This document shows, piece after piece, positions 1-12,841 of a DNA stretch of 64,000 bases. The number at the start of each line of letters is the position of its first letter. Position 1 is the first letter of the stretch. Below the pieces are notes generated by a model that was not told the origin of the DNA, did not search any database, and worked only from the letters and a program-made list of their open reading frames with translations. This DNA is from Calliopsis andreniformis (Eukaryota; Arthropoda; Insecta; Hymenoptera; Andrenidae): contig NC_135064.1 of the NCBI RefSeq assembly GCF_051401765.1, forward strand, positions 20,868,001 through 20,932,000. Reading direction: 5' to 3'. The translations under genes and the position numbers were made by a program.

Positions 1-55
1 ATAATTCTTAGACACAATGTACCCAAAATTCACAACTGTGAAAACTATAAGTCCT

Positions 56-119
56 GTCCCAGGAGAAGTCCCCTGAAGAGCATTCTCCCTAATGCGTTCC
101 TCGAGACATCTCGTGACAC
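56..119. repeat. dispersed palindromic repeat, copy A
   Basis: Left arm at 56-84 (gtcccaggagaagtccc...gcatt) and right arm at 91-119 (aatgc...gagacatctcgtgacac) are imperfect reverse complements, 20 of 29 positions, around a 6-bp loop. The outer flank (acgaacagtata) resembles that of the copy at 17.3 kb. Confidence 0.6.
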
Positions 120-1029
120 ACGAACAGTATATGTCGTCAGGCCATGAAGGCCTCACGTCTCCGAAAGGGTTCCTATCCTAGCAGCTACGGGGCCCAGTTT
201 TGCTGGCATAGAGATACAGGGACGCAAGTCGTTGTATCTCTAAGAGCGCGCAGGCTGGCCAACGTTCACGCAAACCGAGGCACGCATGCAGGGGTGTGAG
301 CCAGCTTTTTCTACTTGTTTTGGTTTTTCAGATGCATTTTTTTCCTGTCGTGGCATGGCTCGCGCGCCTCAAAACCCGCCAGCTCAGGCTCGCCGTGATG
401 GGGCCCCGTTGGAATGTAGGAGGGAGGGGTCCCGCAGGGCCCTGCAAGGCCCAAGAAGGGTCCGTCCCGCTGGTGGGGGTACCAGTCGGACCGGCTTGTC
501 ATGGCTGGTGGGGAAGGAAGGCAGAGTAGAGCGAGGGGTAGCGAGCAGCGAGTATTCGGCGAAGGGGAGGGAAGGGGAACGGCTCGCAACGGGGCAGAGG
601 GCGAGGGAGAGGAAGAAGACCACGGTATGCAGAAAGATCTCAAGATTAGTCAAGAGCCTCGGACCTCTACGAGGCTCGGTCAATGTTTATGCAATTTCGC
701 TCTCTTTTCGAATTCGCACGTACCTCGCGACTCTACTCTGTCTAGGACACTTTCTCTTTGGCCAGTGAATCTCGGCTCGCCTGACTGGCCACTTGCCCTC
801 GGACCCGCGGCGGCGAATAGAATGTCGCATGCGGCAAGATCTCAGGCAGGAGTGAAAGTATCCTTATCGCGTGGCTATCTTTTCGGTTTTTGTCGGAACT
901 TTCTTTGTGTGGCAAAGCTCCTGAATCACTGCGCGATGGTTGAGATGATTATTCTATTGCTGGTACTCGTTCGACATTCCTACCTCACTGATAGCGATTT
1001 AGAGAGTATTCTTCCAATACGATGGAATT

Positions 1030-1080
1030 CAAGCTTTCAAATTTCAAATTTTCAAATTTTCAAACTTTCAAATTTCCAGG
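1030..1080. repeat. TTTCAAAT simple-repeat patch
   Basis: A short run of overlapping caaatttcaaattttcaaat words, the same word family as the larger patch at 19.87 kb. Confidence 0.5.
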
Positions 1081-2500
1081 TCTCTTTATACCATATCTAT
1101 TTCAATTTTTTGAATCCCAATTCTGGAAGATTTATATTTCAACTAGAACTAGTCTTATCTTAGTATCACAAGAGTTTTAGTATTCTACCTATGGGATTCA
1201 AGAAATCCCATTTCCTTTTCCAAAATCGATCTCCCTACGATATTCCCTATTCCACTATACCACAAAATCAAATTCTCCACCGATTCGCGTTCGAGAGCCC
1301 CGAGCACATGGCTCATGACTGGTCAGCAACAGAAGGTAGGAAGTTCCGAATGGAGGTTCCTGGAAGGTGAGTCTGTCAATCGCTAACGACGGTCCTGTCA
1401 CAAAATCAAGAGCACTCGCGCTCTCGGGAAACGTAACACCTAATGACTCGCGTGAGCTTCAGTAATTCGATCTACTCCGGAGGAGGTTAAAAAGTGGCGC
1501 GCCGTAATTCGAGGCGGATACGGTACCCCGCAAGTCATTCACGATGCTCATCGGCCCGTCCGACAACATTTCGTCCGTTCAACCGACGGATCGACGGAGA
1601 CGGGGACGCTGCTCGCGTCGAGGGGTAAGTTTAGGGGACTGGACCACGATTTTCGCGCAGAAGTATTCCATAATTACTTAATAAAAAATTGCTAGCCATT
1701 TTTGGACGATATAGGTACGCTAAGGAGTAGAGTCTAGTTACTAGACAGCTGGGCTGGGTTTTTATTCTTTATAGGTATGTTTAAGCCGAAGTCTGGCCTA
1801 GAATTCATGATTATGAAATCTAGTGAACTCTATTTTATTAACAGTAGAATTTACGACTGACAAATATCAAATTTAGTGAACTCTGTTTTGTGAATGAATA
1901 ATGGAATTTATGAGGGTGACTTTTAGTGAGCTCTGTTTTATTAACAATACTCATGATAAAGTATCAGTGCCTTAAAGTTGAGTTATTAGGAAATTCCTGA
2001 TACGAATCCACCACTTGATAGGATACATAAAGTAGCGATAAAAAGTTTCAAAGTACTGTTATATTGTAGATATTTCTCAACCTGAGGTAGGTAACCACAA
2101 TTTCATCAATGCTTTCAAATTCCCCACCCATGAGAGATTCATGAATTAATAATAAAAACCACAAAATAATATTAGTATTTTAGGCATCAATGGTTCTAAA
2201 CTTCATGAACAGTCAATAATTCCACTAAATATTAGACACTTATTTAATTTAGTATTTATGAATATTGTAAAGCACTTTAAGCATTATTATAGCGAAATTG
2301 TAGTTATTTTAATACTCTGCTATTATACCTATATTTAGACTTTAGAATTCTACTTGCAACATGAAATCCTTCAGACGTCTTTCACAGTGCTCGAGATAAA
2401 ATGAATATCAGAACGTTGACGTGCCGCGGTCGTGCAAGTGGTGTAAACGTACCCTTCAGGAACGCGAACAAAGTAGAAGTGGAAAAGGACTTTTACTCAC

Positions 2501-2600
2501 CGGACAGTATTGCCAGGCCGAACAGTTCGCAGTCTCGCATGCCCTGCTGGCCGAGAAGCATGCATGTTTGCGCGTACACCTCCTTCACTCTCGACTTCGC
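2501..2600 (-). CDS. ex: expanded second coding exon (FERM F1 lobe, residues 39-71)
   Basis: A 100-bp exon, 33 codons plus one base. It is preceded on the minus strand by an acceptor ending attgttgcag and followed by the donor gtgagtaa. It encodes AKSRVKEVYAQTC, a short leucine/glutamine-rich linker and GMRDCELFGLAILS, the conserved helix-to-strand section of a FERM F1 lobe in which the C/N-ELFGLA motif is typical. It ends on a single G (phase 1), so the next codon, expected Asp or Gly, is completed in an exon outside the window. The plus-strand open frames covering the same bases are shadows of this exon. Confidence 0.85.
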
Positions 2601-5600
2601 CTGCAACAATATATTAGAAGCATTAGAAGTTGAGAAAATGAAGTTACACAATGTAAAGAGGATTACGAGGGTCTGTTGGAAGTCACGCTAAATATTAAAT
2701 GACCATACACAAACACAAACTCTCAAAAGGAGCGTATTTTCCTTACTTTAAAATTTCTTACACTTGTAAGAATTAGAATATAAATCGTAAGTTTGAAATA
2801 AAATTTGTATATAAAGTAGATCAGTTTATATTAGTTTATATCGTTTGCAAGTTGAAAAATTCAGAGCTTGAAAAATCGAAATGCTTCTTTCTGAACTGAA
2901 ATAGTCTTATTCGAAACTCAGTTCTCACCATTCTCGGTGATCAAGATAAGAGAATCACATCGCACGATCGAGAAGCAGTAAACAACATTTTCGTCAACGC
3001 AAGCGTGACCGTCGATCGAAAGAATCTAACGTACCGTGTACAAGCAATTAACACGTGTACTCCAGGAAACGAAAAAGATTTCCCCTCGAGAGATTGAAAC
3101 ACACGTGGCTACTAATAGAGTCCGCATAATAAGATTGTATCGCTCTCGAAACCCTTGTTCGACATCGGCCCCTTCGTATAATTACGAATTTAAAGTACTG
3201 GAACCTTGATGAACAAGTGATACCATTTAGGAGGGGACCTCGCGAGGAGTTCATTGACGTTTAACATCAGAACCGCCAGAGCAAACAAAATGACTGACAC
3301 CTATCATTTATTTTATGAAACTTATTTCTTCACTCCGTCCTCTTTACTACTTCGTTGAATTATTTTATGACATAATACGTATCCTTTGCGATTTCTTAAA
3401 TTGAAAGTAATAATCGTAATAACTTCTAATTTTATCATGGTTTTTCTATGGCTTCTGTACGGTTAATTTACTCCAGTAGAACCTTGCTTATCGACATTCC
3501 CTGTTACACTCAGGATTTCGATTATTCGATATATTAACTATAAGAATACAATAAGACTACATAAATAGATATGGAGTCATGATTTAATTGCAGTCTAATG
3601 ATATTCAGAAAACTGGGCAAAAAGATATTTATTTTTAACTTTACTCGATGATTAAACGAGGTTCTACTATACGTTCAATATAATTTATAAGTGCAGACAT
3701 AAAAGTTCAAATGTTAATTAAAATTTTCCGTGTAAAATAACAGTGTTTCGGCTTCCACTTCCTATTCTTTAACGATGTCGTATCATCTACATTTCGATAG
3801 CGATAAAAGACTGAAATTTACGTACCGTTCAGGCAGGATAACTTTAAACTCCGCGAGTAACCCACATTCTAGAGAAACCGGAATCCCTTGCGTAAACTAC
3901 GTTAGCGTTAACGCATTTTATGCGGCTTTTTGACAGACATTTACGAAGGTATTTCGAACGACTCTATTCGGCAGTGGAATGGGGCTCCACTACCGGAACG
4001 AGAACATAAAATCTGGTATTAATATCTTCGAAATTCGTGCGACGAATCCTGGAAACCGAAGAACTGTCGACGATTCGAAATAGCACTGACAGGCATTAAC
4101 GTTGGATTTTTTTCCTACTTGGGACGATGGAATGCACTGGACGACTTTCCTGAAGTCGTCCAATACTATATCATATGAATACGAATGCACTATTATCTAT
4201 AAAATATGAAGACATTAGATGAAAGAAGGATTTGACGGTGAAAAGAGTTATTTCTATTGATATTAAGAATTTTGAGAAAAATTTGTTTCTATATTTAAAT
4301 AATTTCATTAATAGCTGACGTAGAAATCTCACCACATTAAAATTTCGTCAGAAAATTTAAAGAATGGGACGCAAGGATTTCGAAAAAATGTCGCCTATGA
4401 ACGCAGTCGAGGTTTCATCTCTTTGATTGCTACCTTGCACACTGGTATTCTGCAACACGCGTGCGCATGTAATAACAATGCTTGGATGAATGAATATTGC
4501 AAACGGTGAAAGCGTACCACATACCAGACTCGTTACAACCGCCCTGTGCTAACCTGCAGACGTAGCTAAGGTTCTCTGTGCCATGAAGAATGTCTTGGAA
4601 CGTGATCAGAGTGAAGTGACTCGCGTCGTTAAATCATACGCGGTACCAGGAACTCTGAATTGTTTAAAAAATTCGAGGATACCAAGTTCGAGTGGTATAA
4701 AATTCACTTTAATGAAGCTGAATGAATAATACTTGAATATATCACTTTCTGACAGTATCCATGTAATGGAATTGCTTTAGGTAGATAAGTTATTCGAACG
4801 TTTCTTCAGATGCCTGATTGAGTTATTCATTATACAAGAAGTTTAGTAAAACAGAATACATTTTCTAAAGGTGAGGTAAATCTTACACTGTTTTAAGAAA
4901 ATCAGTCTGTATAGTACAGAGCTAGGTACTAGACAGACCTATAAACTAGAGAGAACTAGGTACTAGGTATAAGTAGACACTAGACACAAATAGGTACAGG
5001 AATCCTAGTAGTTTGACACTAGGTATAAAGCAAATGCCACTAGGAACTAGGAACAACTGTAACTGTGCACTATAGATGAAGAGAAGATAAACAGAATAAA
5101 GTTAAAACACTAGCTTCATAAAGGATCCATATAAAAAAAGCTCGAAATTAAGTCCCTTACCATCACCCTAAGAAGTCACAACTATAGATCCATGAACGAT
5201 GGATCAAGGGTGAAGGGTGCCTGGAACACCTTGGGGTTGGAAAAAGGCCGAGGTACTCACTTGGAGACTTCCAAGAGGACCATCCGTCCCCGACTGAATC
5301 GCGGCGACGACTGAAGAATTGAGGGTCAATAGGGAGTATTTATAACCCCCTGAGGTCACAATGTAAACATTTCGTCAATCGACTTAAACAATCGACTGAC
5401 ACCAAGGAATCGAATCCCCGAATGTACTGCTACAGAAATCTACTACCTGTCTATCTTCGAAAAACAGTGGCTGTTGTAAACAGCATATAATTATGTCAAA
5501 TTGTTAATAATTATTGTTATTAAATATGAACATGTAAACCAATTTTTGCAACTATTCGATTTCAGAGGAATTTTCTCATACCATGTAAATTTTATTCTAA

Positions 5601-8600
5601 TCTTCATATTTATTATATATTAATATTGATACTATATGATTTTAACAATCTGAACCTTCAATATCAGTACAATTACTCAGACTTACACGTAATATTCTAC
5701 GTATAATATCCAGCATTGGTAGAACGCTATCGTGCAGAACTACGTTAAAATTCCGACAGTAATAAATTAAATACATACTTTCATTATTAGATTGATAGTA
5801 GTAAGATCCAGGACTCTCGAATCACTATATTTTCACTAGCAGAGAAAACGACACCTCGATAACTCTCCTTCTCTATTACCAGTTTCTCAACGAACGCAGC
5901 TCAGAAAAATCCTCCATTAAACTTGCTCATGCACGTAAGCGCTATTAACTGTGCGAGCAGAGCAATTCACATAATTTCTACATTTAATTTCTCATCACAT
6001 TTGTTTTTGTTCGTCTCGATTCTACTAATGAAATTTAAACCCTCCGTCTTCCTCTCTCTCTCTCCTCCTCTCCTGGAACGCTTTCAATACGAGCATACCG
6101 TGAATAAGATTTTTATTCGTATTACAAGTAGGAAAGCGAACTTATGGCTGATACTTGATCGTATAATTGCAGTTCGAGGAAGGTGAACTTTTTTAACCGT
6201 TTCTTATCTATGCATCCTCATTATCCTTGATCGAAGAATCTCAAAGATTTCCGTCATTCCTAAGAGGAATTTCAAAGCCAGCAATTATATTCGTACCGAG
6301 CTGGAGTTCGAACGCGCATAAAAAGACGTAAAGATTTATCAAACGTGTTTTAACGCTTCGAAGAGTATAAGAGCGCATAAATGTTTCCACGTGCGCTTTT
6401 CCTGCCTTCTCAATCGACAAACGCAGCCAGCATACGTGAACGAAAGAGAGTTTCAAATATTTGCAATGTAACCGTATCAAAGTAAAGTAATGCTTTCAGG
6501 CTAGTAGGTAGATACATTTTTGAAATAAATCCTTTTCGCTGGAAATATGGTTGCATAATCAATAGTTGGAAACTTTTCGAAACTAAACTATTAATATTAC
6601 AGTGGTTTTCAAGCTAAAGTGGATTTAAGTAACTTAAAATTGCAATGGTTTCTGAAGTAAAGGTAAACGTACTTTGATTGGTACGAGTACCAAGATTTTT
6701 CTGTTCCTTTTTCCTTTCTAAGTTTTGTGTTTATTAAAAATTGTAGTCTTCAAATATAGAACTGATTTTGAGTATTGGCTAAATCACATAAAACAGAATG
6801 ATTCTGTATCTTTTCTGTTATTTTTTAAGTTCAATTACTAAAATTCTTGACAATCGATAAAACGGTGAAATTGTAAAATAAGAAAGTCACACAGAAGATT
6901 TTATAAACATATACAAGTGATTCCAAAATCGTAAGGTCTATTGTCAAATAAGTTAAAACTTCAAAACCTCTAATCTTTTTTCTACTAATACTGAGTCTCT
7001 AATAATTTCCCTAATTTGAAACTGTCATACCATTTACGTACTATAAACTATAATATGATACTTAAAGGCATTATAACCGCTGTCTTTCGATGCGAAAGTA
7101 CACGATCCCGACAGAAATCAACCCAAACGTATGTTCTCGTTGAAGATTAGCGGAATTAACGCAGGTCGATTAAGACAAGAAACTTAATGCGATTTACACG
7201 GGCGGCAAACAGATCGTCCAGAGCGACGCGGTAACCCGAGTGTAACTTAATAGACTCCGAATCGTATCTGCACAAAGATTACGCGCAATCAAGAGCGTGA
7301 AAAACTCAGAATAATAGTCCATCGTGATGGTTATTTAAAAGCTGAGTGCCTCTTATAAATAATACTGTTACAAAACAGGGCGCAAGAGAAAAATCGTTTT
7401 ACGGCTACTTTAACAACTTTATTCCCCCTTCGCGAACCAGGGGGAGAAGAGAATCGTAACACGAAGCCACTTTGCTCCAGTGATAAATGTATAAACGTTT
7501 ACATAGGCACGCTGTGTGATTAGGATGTCTCTGTTCGAGAGGAGAGTCCTTCTTCCTTGTCTTCATTAATGTTGAAGTAAAAGAACCCCTTCGACGCGAC
7601 CAACGAAAGCTATATTATTTTACATGATTAGAAAGTTACCAGATGTAACGCAAGCCTTTCTGCTCCGCGGAAACCGGTTGAAGTTCCACTACAGTGAAGC
7701 ATCGTGATCAGCCCTCGAAGAAGGAAATGGAGTAATAAAAGCGTGAGCTAGGGATGGAAAGAGATTCGTGAATTTCGAATTCTGGATTTCTTAGTAAGAT
7801 AAGAGAGAAAGAACAGTTACACAAGAAGCAGTAAAATCTAAAATAAGGAGAAATAGTAAGATATGAGAAACCCAATCGCCGAAGATCGTTGACTGTATTT
7901 TAATCGCTCATTTTTCTCTCCTTTTATCTCAGTGTATTATACGACGAATGTCAAAATTACAATACAAGATGTCAAAATTATAATAAACCTACTTGTAAGA
8001 ATTATACGAAAGGACACTTATTTCATGCATCTGGCGTACAGAAAACTAAAACGAAACACAGTACCTAATATTCAAAATCCAAACTGGTTTTCAATAAAAA
8101 TTCTATCGTGGCTGAAAATGACCCTGCATTCGTCTCCCGCGTTCATCGAAGAGCATTAAAGCCAAGAAGAAGAAAAGAAGGAAATCAAATAGAAAAGAGA
8201 AAAGCGCATCAATCTGTCGGGCTGTAATAAAACGAAGAAAATGCAGGCATTCTGCAGCGATTCAAGGAGTTGTTCCCCCTTGAAACGTAAATATCCTTAG
8301 CGCGAAATAACGACGACAGAGCTAATTGTGGCGGCTGTACACGGAAACATTACAATTGCAGAGAGGTCTTAAGCGCGTTGGCCCCGGAGGAAAAGGTCCC
8401 CTCATAAATGCCCGCGGTGGAATGCGCGCGCGTCGAGCCAGCGGAACAATTTATCGCCCCGTATCGAATATTTCGAGTCGCTCGACGCATTCCGGCGCCG
8501 ATCTTGTCCGCACCAAATCTCTACGGACCACCATAAAATATCCGCTGGAGCAGACCTGTCCGCTCAGATTTACGGTCGATCCTATCGGCGGCCGTTTCAC

Positions 8601-11600
8601 GGTTCCTGCTTCGGACGACCGCGGGATAGATTCGCGAGATTGACAAAAATATCTGTCCGAACGGATCTTCCTCCTGGAAGATTTACTTCGACGGCTCGGT
8701 CGTTCGATACGGAAGGAGGGGGAATAGTTACGGCTGGGTAACAGAATCGATGATTAATGAGGCGTCTCGCTGTTTCGTTGCTCTCGCGAATATTGTTGTA
8801 ATATTGTGATGTATTATATTGTACTATGGGGCATTGTATTGTAATGATGTATTGTATTTTAACAGTGGGTATAGGGAGGAATGTGGATGGGCAGCGTTGC
8901 TTGCCGGCTAGATAACTGTGCTCTGATGGAAGACCTCTTATGATTTGCCTGAACTAGGTGGACGATCCTGGATTTTATTAAGTTCTTTTGTTAAATAGCT
9001 GTGTTCGCGTCGAATAGTTTTATGGCTTTTTTAATGGGAGAAGAGGAATGTTAATGGGAAGTAGAGTCTGTGAGTAGTCTGTGGGATATATTGAAGAATA
9101 TATGTGTTAAGAATAATCGTGTCTTGGTATCTAGTACATTTCTTTAATATTTAATACACCTTTTTTTAATGGGTACCTAATTCTCTTTCTCCTAGTACCT
9201 AACCCCCCCTTCTTCTGATAGGTACCAAATTCCCCTTCCCCTGCTAGGTACCGAATTTTCGTTACTCTAATAGGTACCAGATTCCCCTTCTCCTGATGGT
9301 ACCTAATTCCACTTCTTTTAATACATACCCAATCCTCCATCTTCTAATAGGTACCTAATTCTTTTTCTCCCAATGCCCAATTTCCCTTCTAATACCTAAC
9401 TCCCCTTCTTCCACCAGGTACCAAATTTCCCTCTCTTGCAAGGTACCTAATTCCTCTTCTTCCAATAGATACTTGATTCCCCTTATTCTATTAGGTACCA
9501 AATTCCCCTTTTCCCAATACATACATAATTTCACTTCTTTTAGTAACTACCAAATCCCCCCTCCTTCTTCTACCACATACCTAATTCCCCTTTTCCTAAT
9601 ACCTAATTTCCCTCCTCAGTCCACAAATCCTAAATTATACATTCTATTCAATAGCACAAAATCCTGACTCAACCTTTCTGAACTCTAACTACATAAACAC
9701 CTGAATAAGCATCCATTTATTAGTACTAACTCTCAAGCTGCCCAACCTATAAATAACTCCCTAACATAAGACCGACTCACTATCATCTTATCGTGAATTC
9801 ACGAGCACTCCGTATGGAACGTGTACTTTCAGTTGATCGGCGTAACGAGGCTAGAGTCCCGAGCTGTGATTTCATAGGAGGGCAACGCATGCGGGGCCAC
9901 GCAGGCAGAACGAGGAATTTCCTTGGCAACCGGGAATTCAGATTCGCGGTTACAAATGAGCCTAGCTGTAATTAGGGAGATCGTATCGTGTGAGAAGGTA
10001 CGCTACGCTGCCGGCGTACCTCGTGTTCGCCGAGCTGTTCTGTGTATGGTCGGTTTGTCTAACGACGCGAGGAGGCAACAGCCTCGAACGAGCAAAATCG
10101 ACGTTGTTCGCGGAAACCTTGGCAATGAAACTGCGATCGCCTTCACTTTACGATGCACGAGGATCGCGATGCTTCGAAGAAATGTGGACTAAGCTCTACT
10201 TAGAAAGTACGACGAGTCAGACTGTTCTAGGAACAAGCAATTCTGAACATTTTTTTAGTACTTTTGAGGAGTTTTAGTATCATAGGAAGTTAGGATACGA
10301 GGATTGGTGAAAAGTGCTTCGTGAAGACATTTTGAGATTTTGAGAAGACGGAAGTAGATCTAATAAGAAGGAAGCTTAATCAGTGTAGCACTCACTATAG
10401 CTCGCTATAATCTACCAGTATCCTAAGAAGCACTTTTTTAAGATTCATTCATACGAGTTTTAAGTTAACAAAAATGAGAATATTTAGAAATAGCGGAGAT
10501 TATAGGGAGTATACAACATAAAAATAATGCATATTGAAAATGAAAAGTAATTATTGTTAAATATTAAATTATTTAGACGATCACTTTCTGCTCGTAGAGC
10601 CAAGGAAATTGAAAGTGATGATACTAATGAAATATAGATATCTAAACATAATATGAGAACGTAAAGCAACGTAATTAAAAGATTCTCCGTGTTGAGATAA
10701 GGATATAAAAGGGAGAGCAAAAGAAGTAGTTTACTAAGGGAAATGACTTTTTATTTCAAAAGGGAATCCTGCTGGGGTTCCATTTTCACATCGACTTCGC
10801 CATCTCACGGGAAGTGTCGTGGCAAGAATTTTGATAACGATAAGTGATGTTACTTCGTATCAGTGGAAAGCATAATTACACGCTAATGAGCTCGTTACAG
10901 TGAAGATAACCTTCTGCAAATCCTACCATATTTTTCTCAGGTACCTTAATTAGGACAATGTAACTCAAAACATATACAAACTTTTTCTCAACTCCTCAAT
11001 TTAATATATCTTTTCCAATTTTATATCTTCTATATATAATTGTCTATTTTATACTCATCTATCATAATATTTTTCTCTCACAGTATCAATTAAAATTCTG
11101 ATCCAATTAGTAAACCAAAAGCACAAACGATAATTCAACACGACCGAGCGCAAACTTTTTCAATTAGCCATTCCAGAGTAGAGAGTACAATGAATCTTCT
11201 CGCTTCCTTCGCCTGCTAGGTTGTAAATGACTGTTAGCGAAGACAAGGCAGGTGCATGTACCTTCGCACGCCTTAATATATTGACTATAGTATACATGGG
11301 TTTCACCCGCATCGGTTATTCCGTTCTCGCACGCCCACGCCGCGGATGTAACTAATCGCATTCCAAGGATTAGAAAATCCGGGCGTGCCTTCAGGTTCGC
11401 GATGCACACGTTACGATAATGCATACTCGGTATTTCCCGGACGCAAATGCATTACTCGCTGCTAAAAGAAAACACGCTCGATTTATTAGCATTTTTTTTT
11501 CCTTTTTTAAATCCAGGTCGTTGTTTTAGTTTCACGGTCATAAGTCGCTCTGTATTCTCGGCTGCGCGCAATAATATCAGTTTATGGCGAATTTTTATTT

Positions 11601-12799
11601 TCTGATTGAGAAGTGTATGATAATTGTTCGGGCCTCAAGAATTAAATACAGGGTGCGGCAGAAGAGTCTACAGGGTTTTAAGAGTGAATAAAAAGGGAAT
11701 GATACGTGAGCCTTTAAGATTTTTATTTTAGAATATGAAAGTGTAGTGGAATTTTTATTAACTTAATTTCGATTATTCACAATTTTATTCCTGTTATTTA
11801 GAATATAGATATTCGATGTAATGATAATGAGAGTTCGGTAAAATATTGAGAATATAAGAATATTTTGTGAAAGAGAGGCAATCTAGGTATCAAAAGGGTG
11901 ATTTAAGGTTGGGTTTTCTAGTATATATTTCTGACAAACGAAGCTACTGTACGTATATGGAATGACATTCAGTTTTCATATGGTTTTGAAGATTATATTA
12001 TCCAACAACATCGCTAAAAGTCAAAGGTTGCTGGAATACTAAGGGTGAAAGTGTAGAAATTTCAAGTAAGACCAAGGTATTCAACATTTGTAGCCTTGAC
12101 AACTACAAACAGTAAATATGAAAATTGTCCTTGGATTGATAAAAGAACGTCTCTCGTTTCACATATCAAGGACAATATAGTTATAAAATCAGTGACTCTT
12201 ACAATTTAAAGTCACTTATTACTTTAAGAATAAAATGAAACATATCAAACCAACTGCATCCTATCTTCCAAATCGTGGAACCGATCACCTAGCTATTACA
12301 TCACAGATATTTCACCCAGCTTCCCCCTCCTTGCCATACCATCTAAGACTCCCCCAAGGGATCTTCACTATTTCCATAAAAAACGACTGTACCATTGCCT
12401 GCGCGCTTGCAATGTCACACATCCATAAAAGTCCATAATTACAAGTTTCGCAACATGGAAAAGTTCTCTTCCTTTACGAATCCTCGGAGGCAAGCAACAT
12501 CAGCGTTATCGTTTCTCATTAGGGGATAAAACCGAATCCCATGGAAAATACATGACTGAAAATTACCGTGTATAACGGAACGGAGATGGAAACGGTTACA
12601 TGCATCGCATCTTGAATATGCATTGTCGTCATGAATTATTCCCGACCATTACGGCGAGTTAATAATGTGGCTGGGCTGTACTCACCTCAACGACGAAGTA
12701 AAGAGGATCACCAGGAAGGGCTTGAACGGCGAGGTAGCGGCTGGCGGACACCAGGGGTTGAAGGCAGGACCGCGCAGCCGTGACACCGCTACCACGCAT
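2501..12799 (-). CDS. ex: Expanded-like FERM protein, N-terminal part (two exons, partial)
   Basis: Two minus-strand exons, 12799-12686 and 2600-2501, join in phase 0 to encode the first 71 residues of a FERM-domain protein. Residues about 20-71 form the start of the FERM F1 (ubiquitin-like) lobe: RYLAVQALPGDPLYFVVE from exon 1 runs directly into AKSRVKEVYAQTC and then GMRDCELFGLAILS from exon 2. This order and wording match my recollection of Drosophila Expanded, which has a similar LYFLVD-AKSRVREVY-QTC segment. In Drosophila, Expanded is an apical junction scaffold that works with Merlin and Kibra, binds Crumbs, promotes Hippo/Warts signalling and restrains Yorkie. The rest of the FERM domain and the long tail must lie left of the window, because exon 2 ends in phase 1 and no continuing exon is visible in 1-2500. 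Vertebrate FRMD6-like proteins are the nearest alternative family. The family call is firm and the orthology is likely. Confidence 0.82.
4900..5060. repeat. degenerate ACTAGGTA repeat patch
   Basis: Words such as ggtactagacag, actaggtactaggtata, acactagacac and actaggtataaag recur every 20-40 bp. A decayed short tandem repeat in the expanded intron. Confidence 0.5.
8310..8720. promoter_or_regulatory. CpG-rich island in expanded intron, candidate enhancer
   Basis: About 400 bp of CpG-rich sequence in AT-rich surroundings. Includes GGAATG at 8419 and CATTCC at 8488, the core word of TEAD/Scalloped sites, in opposite orientation. The open frame through it has no recognisable domain. Regulatory role is inferred only from composition and position. 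Confidence 0.3.
9131..9620. repeat. 26-bp GGTACC minisatellite, about 18 units
   Basis: A tandem array of units close to GGTACCTAATTCCCCTTCTT followed by ctaata, with period about 26 bp. Units range from well preserved (near 9280 and 9410) to degraded or shortened (near 9375). Most carry GGTACC. The strand is strongly pyrimidine-rich. It lies inside the first intron of expanded. Confidence 0.85.
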
Positions 12800-12841
12800 G
12801 CTGCATGCTTCATTTCGTCGCCGCTACGCCCAGCGTCCTCA
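12686..12841 (-). CDS. ex: expanded first coding exon (start codon, residues 1-38) with short 5' UTR
   Basis: The coding part is 12799-12686, exactly 38 codons. It begins MRGSGVTAARSC and ends LYFVVE, followed at once by the donor gtgagt (read as actcac at 12680-12685). The ATG at 12799 is the first in-frame ATG after an in-frame TAG a few codons upstream, which fixes the start within this exon. Upstream, the reverse strand reads gactaacc, then a pyrimidine-rich tract, then accacag, giving an acceptor with exon start at 12841. That means at least one non-coding exon lies further upstream (higher coordinates). The first ~20 residues are a variable leader; FERM similarity begins at RYLAV. The donor leaves phase 0, matching the phase-0 start of the exon at 2600. 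Confidence 0.82.

Larger units (their letters stand above)
1..2500. other. non-coding; probably within the expanded gene
   Basis: GC-rich islands at about 340-620 and 1440-1640, AT-rich sequence from 1640 to 2400, and two small repeats listed separately. I looked on the minus strand for the next FERM exon and did not see it. Confidence 0.5.
2601..12685 (-). other. large first coding intron of expanded (about 10.1 kb)
   Basis: Mostly AT-rich sequence. Contains CpG-rich islands at about 8310-8720 and 9790-10200 and the GGTACC minisatellite. No coding exon is recognised. Islands inside this intron are candidate enhancers. Confidence 0.7.

Noticed and set aside
286..1163. Overlapping open frames of 77-220 codons on both strands at the left end
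   Set aside because: They run through a GC/purine-rich island and a TTTCAAAT repeat, have no recognisable domain, and overlap each other in several frames, so they are composition artefacts.
11640..11700. acagggtgcggcagaagagtc, a transposon-end-like word
   Set aside because: No matching inverted end was seen within a few hundred bases, so it is not called as an element.
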